DNA of 45,095 nucleotides from Tannerella sp. (lineage in GTDB: Bacteria > Bacteroidota > Bacteroidia > Bacteroidales > Tannerellaceae): contig JAISXP010000155.1 in assembly GCA_031270465.1 (NCBI GenBank), forward strand, positions 1 through 45,095. Direction: 5' to 3'. Shown here piece after piece: positions 15,101-22,342 of the stretch. Positions within the stretch are counted from its first letter, which is position 1. Every line of letters starts with the position of its first letter. The position numbers and the translations under genes were made by a program. Below the pieces are notes generated by a model. It saw only the letters and a program-made list of their open reading frames with translations, did no database searches and was not told the origin of the DNA.

Positions 15101-15729
15101 TGACAGCCGACATACTGCCCATCATTCTCCACGGCGTGGGCGACGTGTTGCCCAGGAAGGATTTCATGCTGCGCGAAGGACGCATCACGGTCGAGATTCA
15201 TCCGCGCATTGTACCCGGCGACACCCGCTACGGTACGGATTATGCCGCCCGGACGAAACAACTCCGACAATGGTACGGCGAACAGTTCGGCGCAATGTGC
15301 ACCCGCCTGCAGGATGCACGGTACTACAAAAGCTTTGTCCTGCACAACTATTTCTATAAAGGCGCGTCCGTCGAGCGGAGCGTATCCGCCGCGCTGAAAA
15401 AGACAGACTGCTTTGCCCGCTGGATAGATGCGCATCACGGCAATGACAGCATACTGGTCGTGAACAGCGGATACGGCGAGTTCGCCTTCCTGTTTGCGAT
15501 GGTGCACAGACAATGCCGCATCACAGCCGTCGATCGCGACGAAGACAGGACAGCGCTGGCGCGCGCCTGTGCCGGACTGCCTCCCAACCTGCATGTCTGC
15601 CTCGAAACGGACTTGCCGGCAGACGCAACGTTCGACAAAGTATATCTGCTGCGCCCCGACAGTGCACAGACGAAGGCGTACAGCCATTATAATCCTATAA
15701 TAATAAACGAATGGAAAAACATGTTCTGA
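12109..15729 (+). CDS. MMPL/RND exporter fused to acyltransferase and Rossmann domain
   Basis: A 1206-residue protein in three parts. Residues 1 to about 850 are an MMPL-type RND transporter: a membrane helix near 18-36, a large periplasmic loop, helices near 265-420, then a second half with the same plan, including the helix 5 region FIFGQGDDYTIFIADG. Residues about 890-1070 are a PlsC-type acyltransferase with HX4D at His907-Asp912 (NHQSHLD) and FPEGTRS at 973-979. Residues about 1105-1195 resemble a Rossmann methyltransferase (ILVVNSGYGEF, then AVDRDED), possibly degenerate. MMPL proteins with an attached acyltransferase are known from Bacteroidetes pigment clusters. It would acylate and export the product. 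A GATTC-repeat insertion encodes GFGDSKIF near 424-431 between the halves. Confidence 0.88.
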   Translation: MTDFFVSIFKRCAAHRKLTVVLSLLLTLALTPALLTMEYREDIAEFLPDSKENERINTIYRHIGTSGKLMIFFSHKDSAQHDAERIIEAIDSFAVRLEENDSLRVIPEVIARIDESLLPELMDFIRSNVPYFLTENDFRRIDSLLTDEYVASCLKNDKQLLTMPSGAIMKDNIVGDPLHLFAPLWQELNAFSAGENRELNDGYIFSDGGRKGTVIVTSPYGVSETDRNAALLTLIDHTVRQVETSFPDMRISCFGAPAIAVANADRIKSDSLLAVSLSVLLILVLLIFFFRNMRHILLVFLSVFFGWLFALALLAVFKGSISIIALGISSIFIGIAINYPLHFIDRTRHQPDVGQALKEIASPLLIGNITTVSAFLSLVFIPSNAMRDMGLSGSLLLAGTILFVLIFLPHLVRRHGKHSSKSQGFGDSKIFDRFVSFAPERKKWIIWSVLILTCLFLYLSRFTTFEPDMNKINYMTDRQREDMQHMMQLLEKRDRDIVYFVSEGATLDDALSASEQNAWLLDTLVRRGWIESISGTGVFLASGAEQQRRIDRWNGFWQPRREWLLQQLEASGQAEGFRKGSFEPFAQLLKRDFTVQDETFFAPLVSLLAENYIVRDENRHMLVHLLYCSKDRTAALEDAIRSDAGNAFVFDSRDIGRRMVDALSDDFNYVLFFCGFIVFLFLTISFGRLELSLMTFLPLAVSWIWILGIMQLTGMSFNIVNIILATFIFGQGDDYTIFIADGLIYEYAFRRRMLASHKRSIMLSSLIMFSGIGTLIFARHPALHSLAEVTIVGMFSVVMMAYIIPPFIFRWLTQRKDGGYREVPVTCRRVLYSVYSFAAFLVGSILVTAVGFSLFIFGKTEKRRLRYHTFLCRVSRFVVKRIPGVKFRLDNLSHESFERPAVIISNHQSHLDLKCLLMLTPRLVILTNDWVWNNPFYGQLIRYADFYPISGGIEHCIDELADRMKNGYSIVIFPEGTRSEDSSILRFHRGAFYLAEMLTADILPIILHGVGDVLPRKDFMLREGRITVEIHPRIVPGDTRYGTDYAARTKQLRQWYGEQFGAMCTRLQDARYYKSFVLHNYFYKGASVERSVSAALKKTDCFARWIDAHHGNDSILVVNSGYGEFAFLFAMVHRQCRITAVDRDEDRTALARACAGLPPNLHVCLETDLPADATFDKVYLLRPDSAQTKAYSHYNPIIINEWKNMF
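13362..13402 (+). repeat. GATTC-type repeat inserted in the exporter gene
   Basis: TTCGAAGAGTCAGGGCTTCG followed by GGGATTCAAAGATTTTC adds an in-frame segment containing Asp427-Ser428-Lys429 in the cytoplasmic linker between the two exporter halves. It is more diverged than the copies at 6021 and 28551. Confidence 0.6.
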
Positions 15730-17201
15730 TTGTAGGAAGCGGCCTGGGCGGATTGACGTGCGGTTATATCCTGTCGAAAAACGGATTCAGGGTGAGCCTG
15801 TTCGAAAAGAACGTTCAACCGGGCGGATGTCTACAGACATTCGTACGCCACGGCGTGAAGTTCGAAACGGGGATGCATTACGTGGGAAGCATGGAGGAAG
15901 GGCAGACACTGCACCGTTTCTTCAAATATCTCTCGCTGCTTCCCGACGTGGAGATGTCGTCGCTCGACAAATCGGCTTACGACATCATCTCGCTCGGCGG
16001 CCGGCGTTTCGCCTATGCCAGCGGCGCCGAGCGCTTCGTCGATTCGCTGGCCTCCCGTTTCCCGAACGAGAGGCGCAATCTTGAACGCTACGTCGGCGTG
16101 ATACGCAGCGTGGCTAACGACTCTCCGCTGTATTCGTTACGCCATACGCATCCGGTGACGCTGCTCAACCCCGAATATATCAAGCAGAGCGCAAGTTCGT
16201 TTGTCGATTCGGTGACATCCGACCCGCTGCTGCGGCAAGTACTGGCAGGCAATCTGCCGCTCTACGCCGGCATCCGGGGGAAAACGCCGCTCTACATCCA
16301 CGCGCTTGTCAACGATTTCTACAACAAAAGCAGCTACCGTATCGTTGGCGGAAGCGATGTCATTGCCCATTCGCTGATCAAATCCATCCGGGCGGCGGGC
16401 GGCGCGGTACGTACGCTGTCGAAGGTTGTAAAAATCGACTGCGACGAGAAGAAAGCCGTTGGCGTCACGCTTGAAAACGGCGAAGAGGTACGGGGCGACT
16501 ACATCATTTCCAACATTCACCCGTGCCGCACCATCGAACTGCTCGATACCCGTCTGATACGGAAATCCTACTGCGAACGGATCATGAACCTGCGCAATAC
16601 GGTGTCGAACTTTACCGTCTACATTCATTTCAAAAAAGATACGGTGCCCTATCTCAATTCCAATTTTTTCCACTACAACGGGGCGAGCGTCTGGGGCTGC
16701 GAAGACTATACGGAGGCAGACTGGCCGAAATCGTTTCTGTACATGCATCACTGCTCGGAGCACAGTCAGCGCTATGCCGTGGCGGCGGTACTGTTTGCAT
16801 ACATGAATTTCGAGGACGTGGCAAGGTGGAACGGCACGCGCATCGGCCGCAGGGGCGAAGACTACGAAGTCTTCAAACGGCAAAAGGCGGAGCGCCTGCT
16901 CGACGAACTGGAAAAACAGATGCCCGGTACACGTGCAAACATCGAACGGTACTACACGTCCACGCCACTGACCTATCTCGACTACACCGGGACGGAAAAA
17001 GGCTCGATGTACGGCATCTTTCGCGACTGCACGGAGCCGGTGCAGACCGTCGTCTCGCAGCGCACCAAAGTGTCCAACCTGTTTCAGACGGGACAAAACA
17101 TCAACTCGCACGGCATACTCGGCGTCATCATCGGCGCAATCATCGCTTCGGGCGAACTGCTCGGCGTAAACACCATTATCGAACAGATAAAACGCACGTA
17201 A
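15711..17201 (+). CDS. CrtI-like FAD-dependent oxidoreductase, copy 1
   Basis: A 496-residue protein with an N-terminal dinucleotide-binding fold: VLIVGSGLGGLTCG (GxGxxG at residues 9-14) and the FAD-ribose acid Glu32 in LFEKN. It continues with the substrate region PGGCLQTFVRHGVKFETGMHYVG and ends with TGQNINSHGILGVIIGA, the second FAD motif typical of phytoene desaturase/carotene isomerase relatives. Members of this family reduce, oxidise or isomerise conjugated chains. In polyene clusters the job is not settled; desaturation or cis-trans isomerisation is likely. It overlaps the exporter gene by 19 bases and is followed after three bases by a paralogue. Confidence 0.88.
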   Translation: MEKHVLIVGSGLGGLTCGYILSKNGFRVSLFEKNVQPGGCLQTFVRHGVKFETGMHYVGSMEEGQTLHRFFKYLSLLPDVEMSSLDKSAYDIISLGGRRFAYASGAERFVDSLASRFPNERRNLERYVGVIRSVANDSPLYSLRHTHPVTLLNPEYIKQSASSFVDSVTSDPLLRQVLAGNLPLYAGIRGKTPLYIHALVNDFYNKSSYRIVGGSDVIAHSLIKSIRAAGGAVRTLSKVVKIDCDEKKAVGVTLENGEEVRGDYIISNIHPCRTIELLDTRLIRKSYCERIMNLRNTVSNFTVYIHFKKDTVPYLNSNFFHYNGASVWGCEDYTEADWPKSFLYMHHCSEHSQRYAVAAVLFAYMNFEDVARWNGTRIGRRGEDYEVFKRQKAERLLDELEKQMPGTRANIERYYTSTPLTYLDYTGTEKGSMYGIFRDCTEPVQTVVSQRTKVSNLFQTGQNINSHGILGVIIGAIIASGELLGVNTIIEQIKRT

Positions 17202-17204
17202 GTC

Positions 17205-18719
17205 ATGGAAACAAAACAGACGGTAATCATCATCGGCGGCGGAATCGGGGGACTGTTCTGCGGAGCAATCCTGAGCAGGGAAGGCTGGCATGTGAAAATC
17301 TTCGAACGCCATTTCAAACTTGGCGGCGGACTGCATCAGTTCGTGCGCCGGGGCGTCGCCTTCGAGACGGGCATGCACGTCATGGGCGCGTTTCATCCCG
17401 GCGGCGTCCTGCACAGAATCTGTTCCTATCTCGGTATCCTGGACCAACTGACTATCCTGCCGGAAGACGACGACTGCTTCGACATGTTCCATATCAAATC
17501 CGACGGGCGAAAATACCTCATGCCGCGAGGATACGAACGGTTCGCGGCAAACCTGTGCCGGCATTTCCCCGAAGAACGCGAGAATATTCATCACTACATG
17601 AAAGCTCTGTACGGCATCTGTCGGGAAGTCAGGCTGTACAACATGGAAAATCCCGACATCTCCTTTCAGGAATTTTCGGACGGCTTCATGCGAAGCGTCG
17701 GCGATTTCATTGACTCCTTTACCCAAAACGAACGGCTGCGATACGTCATGGCCTACTGCAATCCACTCTATGCGGGCGACCGGAATGCCACGCCCGTGTA
17801 TATCCACGCGCTGATAAGCAAATTCTACATCGAAGGCGCATGTCGCTTCGCCGGAGGCAGCCAACAACTTGCGGATGCGCTCGCCGGCGTCGTCCGGCAG
17901 GCGGGAGGCGAAATATACACGGGTAACGGCGTGACTCGTGTTGAAATAGAAAATAAAAACGCAGCATATATCGTCGCGGCAGACGGGACGCAACACCGTG
18001 CCGACCGCTATATTTCGAGCATTCATCCGTCGTCATTCTTCAAACTGACGGACACATCCAAAATACAGCGCTCCTACTGGCAGAGAATCGATTCCATCCC
18101 GAATACGTATTCGGCCTATACGCTGTACCTCGTCTTCAAACCGGAATCTTTCCCCTTCTTCAACTACACGTATTATTATCAGGACGATTATGAAGAGACG
18201 TGGAAACACCACCTCTACACCGAAGAGACCTGGCCGAAGGGACTGATGTTTATCACGCCTCCCGTCACGAAACACGATGTTTTCGCCGAAAAAATGATCG
18301 TAAACTGCATCATGAACTTCGACACCGTCAGCCGGTGGGAAGATACCGTCAGCGGGAAACGCGGCAAAGAGTACGAAGCATTCAAACGCCGCTGCGAAGA
18401 AAAAATCATCCGCAAACTGGAAGAAATATTCCCGGACATACGTTCATGCATCAGGGGAATATACAGTTCAAGCCCGCTTACCATCCGCGACTTCTACAAT
18501 CAGAAGGAAGGCGCAATGTATGGCGTCAGAAAAGACTGCCGCAACATGGCGCTTTCGCATATTGCCGTACGGACAAAAATGAAAAACCTCTTCTTTACGG
18601 GACAGAGCATAAATTTGCACGGCATTTTGGGCGTCCCCCTCACCGCCATCAACACCTGCGCCGAACTGGTCGGGATGGAAAATCTGCTTGACAGGATAAA
18701 TGCATACAAAACACAATAG
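17205..18719 (+). CDS. CrtI-like FAD-dependent oxidoreductase, copy 2
   Basis: A 504-residue paralogue of the preceding protein with the same plan: IIIGGGIGGLFCG (GxGxxG at 11-16), an acid in IFERHFKLGGG, HQFVRRGVAFETGMHVMG, and a C-terminal TGQSINLHGILGVPLTAI. The two proteins share many short motifs, such as CxPVYIHALI-like and YSSSPLTxRDF-like segments, but have diverged clearly, so this is an old duplication. The pair might form a heterodimer or act on different steps. It is the last gene of the cluster; no clear hairpin terminator follows. Confidence 0.88.
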   Translation: METKQTVIIIGGGIGGLFCGAILSREGWHVKIFERHFKLGGGLHQFVRRGVAFETGMHVMGAFHPGGVLHRICSYLGILDQLTILPEDDDCFDMFHIKSDGRKYLMPRGYERFAANLCRHFPEERENIHHYMKALYGICREVRLYNMENPDISFQEFSDGFMRSVGDFIDSFTQNERLRYVMAYCNPLYAGDRNATPVYIHALISKFYIEGACRFAGGSQQLADALAGVVRQAGGEIYTGNGVTRVEIENKNAAYIVAADGTQHRADRYISSIHPSSFFKLTDTSKIQRSYWQRIDSIPNTYSAYTLYLVFKPESFPFFNYTYYYQDDYEETWKHHLYTEETWPKGLMFITPPVTKHDVFAEKMIVNCIMNFDTVSRWEDTVSGKRGKEYEAFKRRCEEKIIRKLEEIFPDIRSCIRGIYSSSPLTIRDFYNQKEGAMYGVRKDCRNMALSHIAVRTKMKNLFFTGQSINLHGILGVPLTAINTCAELVGMENLLDRINAYKTQ

Positions 18720-19065
18720 GTATTGTATTATCTTTTTCGTGTGTTCCTGTATGGTGTGTCTATGGTGTCTGTATGGTTTCCTGTATCAGTAGCCTGACGT
18801 AGGAAGAAAATTTTTCCGCATAAATAATTGTCTCTTCAAAAAAATATATTCTACAAAAACGGGATTCGAGATTTCGAGGACGTTCGGATGGATTAAAGAA
18901 TATTCGTCGACAACTCGGTGCCGGCCGGTCGCAGGTAATGAAAATTTCATTATTCTGTTACGCTTCCGTAATAACACAGCAATACCTTTGCCCCGTCAAA
19001 TTATTAACGATAATTAAACTGATTAAAAATAACTATCTTTTTATTAACTATTTAAACTTTATTTT
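18720..19065. other. Intergenic region with TATGGTGT repeats and SusC promoter
   Basis: At 18746-18787 the sequence repeats TGTATGG and CTATGGTGT several times. A short GATTC-type relative (GGGATTCGAGATTTCGAGG) lies at 18861-18879. A 63-codon minus-strand frame at 18786-18977 has no recognisable features. The leader from about 18991 to 19065 is A+T-rich without a strong hairpin. Confidence 0.55.
18983..18990 (+). promoter_or_regulatory. -7 element upstream of susC-like gene
   Basis: TACCTTTG matches TANNTTTG exactly and would place the start of transcription about 65 bases before the SusC-like start codon. The -33 region near 18957 is weak, which fits an activated promoter. Confidence 0.5.
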
Positions 19066-22000
19066 ATGACAAAAAACTGTACTTTATTTAGATGGATCGC
19101 ATGGCGGAAGATAATGTGCCTGCTGTGTGTCCTGAATTGTTCACTTGCCTTGCTGGCTCAAAAGAGGGTCACAGGCACGGTGAATGACGCCGGCGGAGAA
19201 GCAATCATCGGAGCAAATGTGGTGGAAAAAGGCACCACCAACGGCATCATGACGGATGTGGATGGAAATTTTGTACTGAGTGTTCAAAACGACGCTGTTT
19301 TACAGATTTCATATATCGGTTTCGTTGCACAGGAGATTGCGGTCGGTAATCAAACTCATATCCGGATCACGCTTCGCGAAGACTTGAAAGCGCTGGAGGA
19401 AGTTGTGGTTGTAGGATACGGGATACAGAAGAAAGTGAATCTGACAGGCGCCGTTGCGCAAGTCACTGCGGCGGAACTGGAAAACCGTCCGGTTTCAAAC
19501 GTATCGCAAATCCTGCAGGGAACGATGCCGAATGTAAACATTACGTTCGCCAGGGGAGGAGAACCCGGTTCGGGAGGCGATATAAACGTGCGCGGGATAG
19601 CATCGATTAACGGAGGCGATCCCCTTGTGTTGATTGACGGCGTGCCGGGTGATATCAATCGAGTAAATCCTCGCGACATCGAATCGATTTCCGTGCTGAA
19701 AGATGCTGCGGCATCGGCTGTCTACGGGGCGCGGGGCGCTTTTGGAGTCATCCTGGTTACAACCAAAAATGCACAGGCCGGGAAAATGAACATCTCCTAC
19801 GGCACATTCTTTGCCACATCGTCGCCGACGATAAGTACCGATTTTCTTACCACAGGATATGACCACGTCATGCTGAATGACGAAGCTTTCCGACGGACAA
19901 CCGGCAATACATACACCCGCTACTCGGAAGAAGATTATGCCGAACTGGAAGCGCGCCGCTACGACAAAACGGAAAATCCCGCCCGCCCCTGGGTTGTTGT
20001 GAAGAATGTGAACGGACGGGATATTTACAACTATTACGGAAACTACGACTGGTGGAAGACGGTGTTCAACGAGCAGCAATCCTCTCAATCACACAGTTTG
20101 AATCTGTCCGGCGGCACGGAAAAACTAAACTTTCTGCTCTCAGGAAATTTTTATACTAAAGAAGGCATTATGAAAGTCAATACGGATAAATTCAGTTCAT
20201 ACAATTTCCGCTCTAAAATCAATGCGCAGATATTTCCTTTCCTGAAAGTGACCAACAACACGTCATATTATGACAACACGTATGATTATTACGGAATAGA
20301 AGGCGGCGGCAATTCCAACTTCATATATGTGACCGTACATGCGCTGCCGGCGTATGCACCTGTAAATCCGGATGGGACGCCTACATACAACACATTGAAA
20401 AACAACTATTCCATTGGCGACGGTTTGTATGCCCTGCTCCTGGGCGGTAATTCGAAAGGCGCGAAGGGTATACACGAATTTACTACCACGACAGGGATTG
20501 AAACCGATCTGCTCCCCGGCTTGAAACTGAATGCGGATTATACGTACAGCATCTATATCGCAGACGACTGGTATCGCACGACTGTTGCCGAATATTCCAT
20601 CGAGCCGGGAAAACTGGATGTGGTGCCCAATTTTAATACCGACCAGTTGAAGAAAGAACTCTGGCTGGACCCGATGCATGTGTTTAATGCATACGCCAAT
20701 TACAACCGGGCATTCGACAGGCATTCCGTCAGCGTGACGGCGGGTATTAACTTTGAAAACAAACAACATGCACGCATGTTTGCTTCGCGAAAAAACCTGA
20801 TTTCGGAAACGCTGAACGATTTGTCTCTGGGAACCGGCGACATGCTGGTAAGCGGCGGTGCCTATGATTACACCCTCTTCGGCGCTTTTTTCCGTGTAAA
20901 CTACGATTTCAACAATCGCTACCTGATGGAAGTAAACGGGCGTTACGACGGCACCTCTCGCTTCAAGCAGGGGATGCGTTTCGGTTTCTTCCCGTCCGTT
21001 TCGGCAGGATGGCGCGTCAGTGAAGAATCTTTTTTCAAAACAGCTAAAAATACGGTCAATAACTTGAAAATACGCGCTTCATACGGTTCTTTGGGCAATC
21101 AGGCCGTAAACAAAAGCAACCCGAATTATTATCCTTACATTTCCACTATGGCAATGAGTTTGTCTTCCTGGCTGATCGACGGACAAAAGGCGCAAAACGT
21201 AAGCGCCCCCAATCCGATTACCGACAATCTGACGTGGGAAAAAGCGACCACCATCAATGGCGGACTTGACATAAGTTTCCTGGACAGCAGGCTGAATGTG
21301 TCGGCCGATGCCTACGTGCGCAATACGGTAGACATGCTTGTGCCCGGAGAAACGCTCCCGGCCGTATTCGGCTCCAGTTCGCCTCAACAGAACGCCGGCG
21401 ATCTGAGGACAAAAGGTTACGAATTTGTTGCAGGATGGAAAGACCGGACTACGCTCTGCGGCAAACCTTTCAGTTACGGCGTATCGGTTGCCCTGGGCGA
21501 CGCCGTATCCGAAATAACGAAATATGATAATCCCAATAACCTGCTGTCCAACCATTATGTCGGGAAAAAATGGGGCGAAATATGGGGTTTCAAGATCGAC
21601 GGATATTTCAAGTCGGACGAAGAGGCTGCCAACTGGAAAATCGACCAAACGTTTTTGGACAGGCAACTGCTGAATTCGCCGGGCGAATGGGGAAAGTTGC
21701 GCGCCGGCGACTTGAAATTCATCGACGTAAACGGCGACGGCGTGATTAACGCAGGAAAGCAAACGGCAGACGACCACGGCGACCTGATGATTATCGGCAA
21801 CACACAGCCCAGATACAATTATGGACTGAACATGAATGCCAACTGGAACGGGCTGGACATATCGGTATTCTTCCAGGGTATCGGCAGGCGCGACTGGTAT
21901 CCCAACGGCAATGCCGACAAATTCTGGGGGCCTTATTCCCGTCCGTACTATTCTTTCCTGCCCAAGGATTTCGAAGATAAGATATGGTCGGAAGACAATC

Positions 22001-22320
22001 CCAATGCATATTTTCCCGTACTGCGCGGATACATGGCTTTAAATTCGGGAAATAACCTGAACACACCGAACGACAAGTACATACAAAACATCGGATATCT
22101 GCGCCTGAAAAATCTGGTCGCAGGTTATACCTTGCCGAATCCGTGGATGCAGAAAGCCGGAATACAACGTTGCCGCCTGTATATAAGCGGCGAAAACATC
22201 CTGACCTGGACTCCTTTCGAAACTGATTATATCGACCCCGAACAGCCGGTAGCCGACAGCAACGGACGCAGTTATCCTTTGGCCAAGACGCTATCGATAG
22301 GATTGGACATTACTTTTTAA
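19066..22320 (+). CDS. SusC/RagA-family TonB-dependent outer-membrane transporter
   Basis: A 1084-residue outer-membrane protein. A signal peptide ends near residue 32 (LLAQ). Residues about 33-105 form the carboxypeptidase-D-like regulatory domain (VTGTVNDAGGEAIIGANVVEKG), followed by the TonB box region EEVVVVGYG, a plug domain with NVRGIASINGGDPLVLIDGVPG, and a long beta barrel ending in the hydrophobic Phe-terminated LSIGLDITF. With the SusD-like partner at 22343 it imports an oligomer or complex nutrient. The downstream secreted phosphodiesterase/phosphatase points to a phosphorylated substrate. No ECF sigma factor, anti-sigma factor or hybrid two-component system is next to it. Confidence 0.95.
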   Translation: MTKNCTLFRWIAWRKIMCLLCVLNCSLALLAQKRVTGTVNDAGGEAIIGANVVEKGTTNGIMTDVDGNFVLSVQNDAVLQISYIGFVAQEIAVGNQTHIRITLREDLKALEEVVVVGYGIQKKVNLTGAVAQVTAAELENRPVSNVSQILQGTMPNVNITFARGGEPGSGGDINVRGIASINGGDPLVLIDGVPGDINRVNPRDIESISVLKDAAASAVYGARGAFGVILVTTKNAQAGKMNISYGTFFATSSPTISTDFLTTGYDHVMLNDEAFRRTTGNTYTRYSEEDYAELEARRYDKTENPARPWVVVKNVNGRDIYNYYGNYDWWKTVFNEQQSSQSHSLNLSGGTEKLNFLLSGNFYTKEGIMKVNTDKFSSYNFRSKINAQIFPFLKVTNNTSYYDNTYDYYGIEGGGNSNFIYVTVHALPAYAPVNPDGTPTYNTLKNNYSIGDGLYALLLGGNSKGAKGIHEFTTTTGIETDLLPGLKLNADYTYSIYIADDWYRTTVAEYSIEPGKLDVVPNFNTDQLKKELWLDPMHVFNAYANYNRAFDRHSVSVTAGINFENKQHARMFASRKNLISETLNDLSLGTGDMLVSGGAYDYTLFGAFFRVNYDFNNRYLMEVNGRYDGTSRFKQGMRFGFFPSVSAGWRVSEESFFKTAKNTVNNLKIRASYGSLGNQAVNKSNPNYYPYISTMAMSLSSWLIDGQKAQNVSAPNPITDNLTWEKATTINGGLDISFLDSRLNVSADAYVRNTVDMLVPGETLPAVFGSSSPQQNAGDLRTKGYEFVAGWKDRTTLCGKPFSYGVSVALGDAVSEITKYDNPNNLLSNHYVGKKWGEIWGFKIDGYFKSDEEAANWKIDQTFLDRQLLNSPGEWGKLRAGDLKFIDVNGDGVINAGKQTADDHGDLMIIGNTQPRYNYGLNMNANWNGLDISVFFQGIGRRDWYPNGNADKFWGPYSRPYYSFLPKDFEDKIWSEDNPNAYFPVLRGYMALNSGNNLNTPNDKYIQNIGYLRLKNLVAGYTLPNPWMQKAGIQRCRLYISGENILTWTPFETDYIDPEQPVADSNGRSYPLAKTLSIGLDITF

Positions 22321-22342
22321 TTCACATCAAACATTTTAAATC

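Noticed and set aside
16137-18026. Very long minus-strand frame (629 codons) opposite the CrtI-like genes
   Set aside because: It is a shadow of two well-supported FAD enzymes with catalytic motifs; its composition is odd and no domain is visible.
15711-18719. Carotenoid cluster
   Set aside because: The CrtI-like enzymes alone suggested it, but there is no phytoene synthase, prenyl synthase or cyclase, and the neighbours are type II polyketide genes.
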